In this document: in pieces, positions 6,518-9,859 of the stretch
Position numbering within the stretch: position 1 is the first letter of the stretch
Layout of the letters: every line of letters starts with the position of its first letter
DNA from: Acidimicrobiaceae bacterium
GTDB taxonomy: Bacteria; Actinomycetota; Acidimicrobiia; Acidimicrobiales; Palsa-688
NCBI GenBank assembly: GCA_009785715.1
Contig: WQVT01000045.1
Coordinates: 1-9,859 of the forward strand
DNA: 9,859 nucleotides
Direction: 5' to 3'
Notes under the pieces: model-generated
What the model was told of the DNA's origin: nothing
The model's input: only the letters and a program-made list of their open reading frames with translations
Database searches by the model: none
Translations under genes and position numbers: made by a program

Positions 6518-6545
6518 TTGTCAATCCCCTATCAGATGATAGGGT
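6518..6545 (+). promoter_or_regulatory. Promoter of the HTH gene, leaderless type
   Basis: TTGTCA (6518-6523) and TAGGGT (6540-6545) are 16 bp apart. The expected start of transcription falls at or next to the GTG at 6554, which has no Shine-Dalgarno, so a leaderless mRNA is likely. The spacer and the -10 are occupied by the operator at 6527-6544. Confidence 0.5.
6527..6544. promoter_or_regulatory. Inverted-repeat operator in the Clp-N/HTH divergent gap
   Basis: CCCTATCA-GA-TGATAGGG has perfect 8-bp arms and a 2-bp spacer. It sits between the -35 and -10 of the HTH gene and 28 bp upstream of the Clp-N start. It does not match the HspR HAIR or ClgR motifs I know. Autoregulation by the adjacent HTH protein is the simplest guess, with joint control of both genes. 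Confidence 0.65.
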
Positions 6546-6553
6546 GGCGGACC

Positions 6554-6979
6554 GTGGCAAGGGATGAGCCTGGTCCTGACACCTCGTCGCCTGACACCTC
6601 GTCGCCTCACACCCCGTCGCCTCACACCCCGTCGGACGAGGACCCGGATCGACTGGATGTCGACTGGGACGAGATGCTGACCCAGCTCGCCCGCCAGCCG
6701 CACGAAGAGGGGTGGGTCACCCTCGACGAGGCCTCCGAAGCCGCCGGCGTCTCGCGATCCACACTGCGCTCCTGGTACCGCAACGGTCAGATCCCCTCGA
6801 GGATGGTGGCCGGCGTCCACGGTCCGCAACGGCTGGTTCCATTGGAGGCCGTCGTCGACCGGGCGTTGCGATCGGCTCGGGCCCGCCGGCAGCTGGAGCA
6901 CGCCAGATCGGTGGAAGCCGAGGTCGCCGAGCTCCGCCGGCGGGTGGAAGCCCTGGAGCGCCACCTCGGCCTTCGCTGA
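6554..6979 (+). CDS. Small MerR/excisionase-like HTH protein with coiled-coil tail
   Basis: From the GTG at 6554 this gives 141 residues. The N-terminal 28 residues are a low-complexity Pro/Thr/Ser repeat (PDTSS, PDTSS, PHTPS, PHTPS). An acidic linker follows. A helix-turn-helix of the MerR/HTH_17 kind lies at about 53-100 (WVTLDEASEAAGVSRSTLRS, then WYRNGQIPSR and a final RLVPLEAV). The tail (about 105-141) is a charged heptad-like helix (RRQLEHARSVEAEVAELRRR) that should dimerise. There is no ligand domain. GTG is chosen because a promoter ends 8 bp upstream; an ATG at 6536 would start inside the operator, and the still longer open frame to 6404 lies inside the Clp-N gene. It is probably a DNA-binding regulator of the divergent Clp-N gene and itself. 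Confidence 0.75.
   Translation: MARDEPGPDTSSPDTSSPHTPSPHTPSDEDPDRLDVDWDEMLTQLARQPHEEGWVTLDEASEAAGVSRSTLRSWYRNGQIPSRMVAGVHGPQRLVPLEAVVDRALRSARARRQLEHARSVEAEVAELRRRVEALERHLGLR
6575..6634 (+). repeat. Four in-frame 15-bp tandem repeats in the HTH gene
   Basis: Two copies of cctgacacctcgtcg (6575-6604) are followed by two copies of cctcacaccccgtcg (6605-6634). The unit encodes five residues, PDTSS then PHTPS, so expansion or loss keeps the frame. It forms the disordered N-terminus. The paired arrangement suggests duplication of one unit, change, and a second duplication. Confidence 0.95.
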
Positions 6980-6991
6980 CCCAGCCGTGAT

Positions 6992-7039
6992 GCAGCGGCC
7001 CGAGAGGCCCGGTAACCCGGCTTTCAGCCGAACCGCTGC
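6992..7039. other. Inverted repeats between convergent HTH and hydrolase genes
   Basis: GCAGCGG (6992-6998) and CCGCTGC (7033-7039) are inverted arms. Inside them are smaller hairpins, GGCC-CGAGA-GGCC (6997-7009) and CGGCT-TTC-AGCCG (7018-7030), the latter covering the hydrolase stop codon. This could end transcription in both directions, but no T tract is present. Confidence 0.3.
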
Positions 7040-8136
7040 GGCTCGTCGGTGCGATGGGCCTCGATGAATTCGAGCAGCCGGGGGAAGATGTCCCGGTCGA
7101 CGCGCTCCCCCATGAAGGGATCCTGGTGCCCGTATCCGGGGAACACGGCGAGTTCGTGCCGCCCGGGCGCGAGCCTGTTCAGCCGTTCCCAGCAGACGAT
7201 GTTCGAGTCGGTGAAGACTTCGTTGTCGGACCCGGTGACAAAGAGAAACGGCGTCTCGATCTCCCTTGCAGACGCGAAATAGTCGTCGGGGAGGCCGGCG
7301 TACGCGGGCTCATCGGCGTACTTCACCGCCCGACCCGCCTTCACCATCTTGAGGACGTGACGGTAATAGTTCATGCTCGTCGCCCCGTAGAGGTCACCGC
7401 CGCGGCGGTGGGTGACGTCGGCCAGGTTCTCATGGCGGTAGAGGGCGGGCCGCCCCGAGCCCCACATCAGGCTCAGCATGTGGCAGGCAGGGACATCGCA
7501 CTCATGGTGGAACTGGTCGACGATGTGGGCAAAGATCTTGCCGCGCGTCCAGCCGGGGTCGTCGTCCCAGAGCGGGTTGAGATAGGGCAGCCCGATGACG
7601 TACTCCACGACTGCCGGAGCCACCTCGAGCTTGGCGCGTGACCAGGGCGGCACCCGGGGCGTGAGGCTCACGCTGTTGGCGACCACGCTCGAGAGGCCGT
7701 CGACGACCTTGGCGAAGACGGCCATGCTGAAGCTGACGGCGCCGAGGCAGTGGGTGATGGCGTGGATCGGGACCTCCCCGATGTGCCGGCGCATCAGGTC
7801 GAGGGTCGGCCTGAAGTCGTAGAGGGCGACGTCGTCGCAGGTCCAACGGTGCTTGAACAGGTTGTAGGGGTGCCGGTTGCTCATCCGGAAGTCCAGGCAC
7901 CAGACGTCGTGGTAGCCGTGGTCCAGGAGGTAGGTCACCAGGTTGTGGTGCTCGGGCATGATGAACATGTCCGTCGAGGTGGTCAGGCCGTGGACGATCA
8001 AGATGGCCTCGGTGGCGCTGCCCCGGCGGAATCGCAGGGCGGATAGCCCCAGGCCGTCTTCGGTCGTGATGTAGTGCGTCGTGATCTCTGCGTCGCGGAC
8101 CCCCTCGAGCGTGTAGAGGGGGATGACGCGGTTCAC
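7024..8136 (-). CDS. Alpha/beta hydrolase with Cys at the nucleophile position
   Basis: This 370-residue protein has an alpha/beta hydrolase fold. The oxyanion-hole strand reads AILIVHGLTTST (about 44-55). The nucleophile elbow is ITHCLGAVSF, placing Cys130 where Ser normally sits in G-x-S-x-G. The acid is probably Asp304 (VTGSDNEVF) and the base His337 (GYGHQDPFMG). The ending resembles hydrolase domains that, as I recall, are fused to GMC-type sterol oxidases in other bacteria and carry HC-x-G elbows. A Cys nucleophile occurs in dienelactone hydrolase, so a lactone or ester substrate is possible. The GTG start at 8136 overlaps the upstream stop as GTGA, with GGAG 8 nt before it. The open frame continues to 8679, but that part lies over the oxidoreductase gene and is not protein-like. 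Confidence 0.85.
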   Translation of the reverse strand: MNRVIPLYTLEGVRDAEITTHYITTEDGLGLSALRFRRGSATEAILIVHGLTTSTDMFIMPEHHNLVTYLLDHGYHDVWCLDFRMSNRHPYNLFKHRWTCDDVALYDFRPTLDLMRRHIGEVPIHAITHCLGAVSFSMAVFAKVVDGLSSVVANSVSLTPRVPPWSRAKLEVAPAVVEYVIGLPYLNPLWDDDPGWTRGKIFAHIVDQFHHECDVPACHMLSLMWGSGRPALYRHENLADVTHRRGGDLYGATSMNYYRHVLKMVKAGRAVKYADEPAYAGLPDDYFASAREIETPFLFVTGSDNEVFTDSNIVCWERLNRLAPGRHELAVFPGYGHQDPFMGERVDRDIFPRLLEFIEAHRTDEPQRFG

Positions 8137-9578
8137 GGGGCCGGCTCCGCAACCGACGGCGATTTGCCCAAAAGGGCCGTGTAATACGCGTTGGGGTCGA
8201 CCTTGCTCCGGCGTTCCGGGTCGGTGGAGGTCAGGGTGTGCATATAGCGGAACCCGCGATTGGCGATCACGATGTCGTCGAGGCGCTCGATGAGCTCGCA
8301 GGTCACCTCCGGGGTCATTCCGGAATTGTTGATGCCGTTGTAGAACATCAATTCGCAGAAACGGTCGTCGTCGCCGCCCTGGGCCAGGTATGGGGAGCGG
8401 ATGTTCTTCACGTAGACGGCGACGAAGGTGAAGGCGCCGAAGCGCTCCCGCATCTCGAGCATCAACGCATACGCACGGCTGAACAGCTCTTCGAATCGGT
8501 CCAGGGGGGCGAGGATCACGTACATGCGGGTCGGGTCGCCGACCTGCTCGTCGATCACCTTGTCCGTGAAGAACTCGATGTTCTTCACGGTGGCGTATTC
8601 GGGGCTCAGCATCACGCCGGTCATGCCCAGCACCTTGAGGGGGAACCCGACCTGGTTGGGGACGTGGTCGGAGACCCAACCCAGACCGTCCAGGTAGGTG
8701 TACGCGGCATAGCCGCGAGCTCTGGTGAGGTTCGTCTGGGGCGTCTCGTGGTACTCGGAGAACTGGCCGAAGCCGAACTTGTGCCCGCCCGGCAGGGGAT
8801 AGCTGAGCCAGACGCCACGCTCGTAGAGGGCGTCGCCCGGGTCGCGGATGGCGGCGCCGGCCCCCTCGATGAACGAGTCGACGTCGGTGAAATGCCGCTC
8901 GTGGTTACGCAACAGGGTCCGGTACTTGTCGATCCGGATGATCTTCACCGTGAGGGTGGCGATGACGCCGTGCCTCCCCAGGCCGGTGAGCACGGCGAGG
9001 AGCAGGTCGGGGTTCTCGGAGCGACTGGCGGTGATCACCTCGCCGTCCCAGTTGACGTACTCGATCCTCTCGACGGTGTCGACGAACATCCCGAACCGGT
9101 GAGAGCCGGGGCTGATGCCTCCCACCGAAGCGAAGCCTCCGACCGTGATGTGGATGTGGTCGCCGATCACCGGCAGACCGAGACCGCGGGTGGACAGGCG
9201 GTCGTCGATCTGCGCGGAGATGGCTCCCGCCTGGACCGTCGCGGTCATGGCGTCCTCGTCGACCTCGAGGAGCTGGTTCAGCTTCTCGGTGACGAGCACG
9301 CTGCCGCCCTCTTCGAGCACGAGATCGTTGCTCGAGTGGCCGGCGCTGCGGATCCGCAGGTGCTCGCCCAGCGCCTTGGCTTCCTTGACGACCTTCACGA
9401 TGTCCTCGGTCGAGCGCGGCAGGTACACCTTGAGCGGGAAGCGCGGGGCGATCTCCGGGTTCGCGATCCGCTCCCAGTCGTAGCCGAGGCTGTCGATGCT
9501 GTCGTGGGTGAAGCCCTTGTGGCTGTTGATGTTCGTCCGCCAGGTCGTCCTGCGGAAGCCGAGGATCAGGTTGGTCAT
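8133..9578 (-). CDS. FAD-linked oxidoreductase, VAO/PCMH family
   Basis: This 481-residue protein has an N-terminal FAD-binding domain of the vanillyl-alcohol oxidase type: PRFPLKVYLPRSTEDIVKVV (about 45-64), then LRIRSAGHSSND (about 74-85), TATVQAGA, and GLPVIGDHIHITVGGFASVG with GGISPGSHRFG (about 135-165). His81 in the GHS motif aligns with the covalent-FAD histidine of gulono-lactone and arabinono-lactone oxidases. The C-terminal cap domain (about 230-481) should set substrate specificity and lacks the HWGK motif of the lactone oxidases, so the substrate is not assigned; an alcohol, lactone or lipid is possible. The ATG at 9578 overlaps the preceding TGA as ATGA and has GGAGG/GGAG upstream. 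The open frame to 9815 lies over the SRPBCC gene. It is translationally coupled on both sides. Confidence 0.85.
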   Translation of the reverse strand: MTNLILGFRRTTWRTNINSHKGFTHDSIDSLGYDWERIANPEIAPRFPLKVYLPRSTEDIVKVVKEAKALGEHLRIRSAGHSSNDLVLEEGGSVLVTEKLNQLLEVDEDAMTATVQAGAISAQIDDRLSTRGLGLPVIGDHIHITVGGFASVGGISPGSHRFGMFVDTVERIEYVNWDGEVITASRSENPDLLLAVLTGLGRHGVIATLTVKIIRIDKYRTLLRNHERHFTDVDSFIEGAGAAIRDPGDALYERGVWLSYPLPGGHKFGFGQFSEYHETPQTNLTRARGYAAYTYLDGLGWVSDHVPNQVGFPLKVLGMTGVMLSPEYATVKNIEFFTDKVIDEQVGDPTRMYVILAPLDRFEELFSRAYALMLEMRERFGAFTFVAVYVKNIRSPYLAQGGDDDRFCELMFYNGINNSGMTPEVTCELIERLDDIVIANRGFRYMHTLTSTDPERRSKVDPNAYYTALLGKSPSVAEPAP

Positions 9579-9859
9579 GGCTCCGCCTGCACCTCCGCCT
9601 CCAACAGCGCCGCCTCGACCCTCGCCCGGAGCGCGTGGCCGAGGGCCACATAGCCCTGGGCGATCTTCGGTCCCATGATCGCCATGATCAAAGGGGCGAG
9701 CAGGCCCCGGCCGATCTCCCACTGCGCGAAGCGGGTGCTCGATTCCCCTGACGGTTCGAACTCGAAGGCCCGCTCGACGTCGAAGATCCCCGGTATCGGC
9801 TGGCGCACCAGCCACCGGATCTCCCTCGGCGGCCGAACGACGGTCACCTCGGGGCGAAA
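9575..9859 (-). CDS. SRPBCC (polyketide cyclase/dehydrase-like) protein, C-terminal part
   Basis: The frame is open to the right edge, so the N-terminus lies outside the window; 94 residues are seen. The pattern RPEVTVVRPPREIRWL, PIPGIFDVERAFEFEP, STRF and GLLAPLIMAI followed by a long C-terminal helix is that of the SRPBCC/START-like family, which bind hydrophobic ligands in a deep cavity. Some members are cyclases or dehydrases, others only carry lipids. A GTG at 9847 lies in frame but would leave out the expected N-terminal strands and helix, so it is not taken as the start. The stop overlaps the oxidoreductase start (ATGA), which points to a shared pathway with the two following enzymes. 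Confidence 0.75.
   Translation of the reverse strand, partial: FRPEVTVVRPPREIRWLVRQPIPGIFDVERAFEFEPSGESSTRFAQWEIGRGLLAPLIMAIMGPKIAQGYVALGHALRARVEAALLEAEVQAEP

Noticed and set aside
6404..6553. Upstream extension of the HTH gene to an ATG at 6404
   Set aside because: It would run antisense through the start of the Clp-N gene and across the operator and promoter; the GTG at 6554 fits the promoter position.
8137..8679. N-terminal extension of the alpha/beta hydrolase by about 180 codons
   Set aside because: This part is out of frame inside the FAD oxidoreductase and is Arg/Pro-rich. The GTGA overlap with a GGAG site at 8136 gives a proper start.
8238..9653. Plus-strand open frame of 471 codons opposite the FAD oxidoreductase
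   Set aside because: It is antisense to a well-supported gene and has the biased Val/Asp/Gly/His composition of a GC shadow frame.
9579..9815. N-terminal extension of the FAD oxidoreductase
   Set aside because: The extension lies over the SRPBCC gene in another frame and does not look like protein; the ATGA overlap at 9578 fixes the start.

Overview
This is a high-GC, gene-dense stretch of an actinobacterial chromosome. The evidence for Actinomycetota is a Sdh1-type succinate dehydrogenase with the mycobacterial gene order and membrane-anchor sequence features, a DUF222/HNH (13E12-type) protein under a Gram-positive-type LexA box, an ATPase-less Clp-N protein resembling mycobacterial ClpC2, many GTG/TTG starts and apparently leaderless genes. 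A lineage such as Acidimicrobiia would fit, but that is inference. No phage, IS, CRISPR, tRNA or rRNA is visible.

Region 1 (1-2990): the minus-strand operon sdhC-sdhA-sdhB. sdhC and sdhA are joined by a TAGTG stop/start overlap. sdhB is cut by the left edge just inside its [2Fe-2S] motif. The short sdhA-sdhB junction is three 18-bp tandem repeats. They can be read as a 17-codon minigene whose start overlaps the sdhA stop and whose stop overlaps the sdhB TTG start. A LysR-type regulator (2991-3932, +) is divergent from sdhC across about 125 bp and may control the operon.

Region 2 (3933-5680): a DUF222/HNH nuclease-like protein on the minus strand, convergent with lysR. A LexA/SOS box lies 13 bp before its best start codon, so it should be DNA-damage inducible. 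Upstream is a noncoding stretch with two identical 16-bp palindromes, 75 bp apart centre to centre, on either side of a GC-rich hairpin.

Region 3 (5681-6979): a divergent pair. On the minus strand is a stand-alone Clp-N domain protein without AAA+ modules. On the plus strand is a small MerR/excisionase-like helix-turn-helix protein with a C-terminal coiled coil and a repeat-encoded N-terminus. They share a 54-bp gap holding an 18-bp inverted-repeat operator inside the plus-strand promoter.

Region 4 (7024-9859): a minus-strand operon with 4-nt overlaps, encoding an SRPBCC protein (cut by the right edge), a VAO-family FAD oxidoreductase with a probable covalent His-FAD site, and an alpha/beta hydrolase whose nucleophile position is Cys instead of Ser. 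The three probably act on one hydrophobic or lactone-type substrate, which the sequence does not identify.
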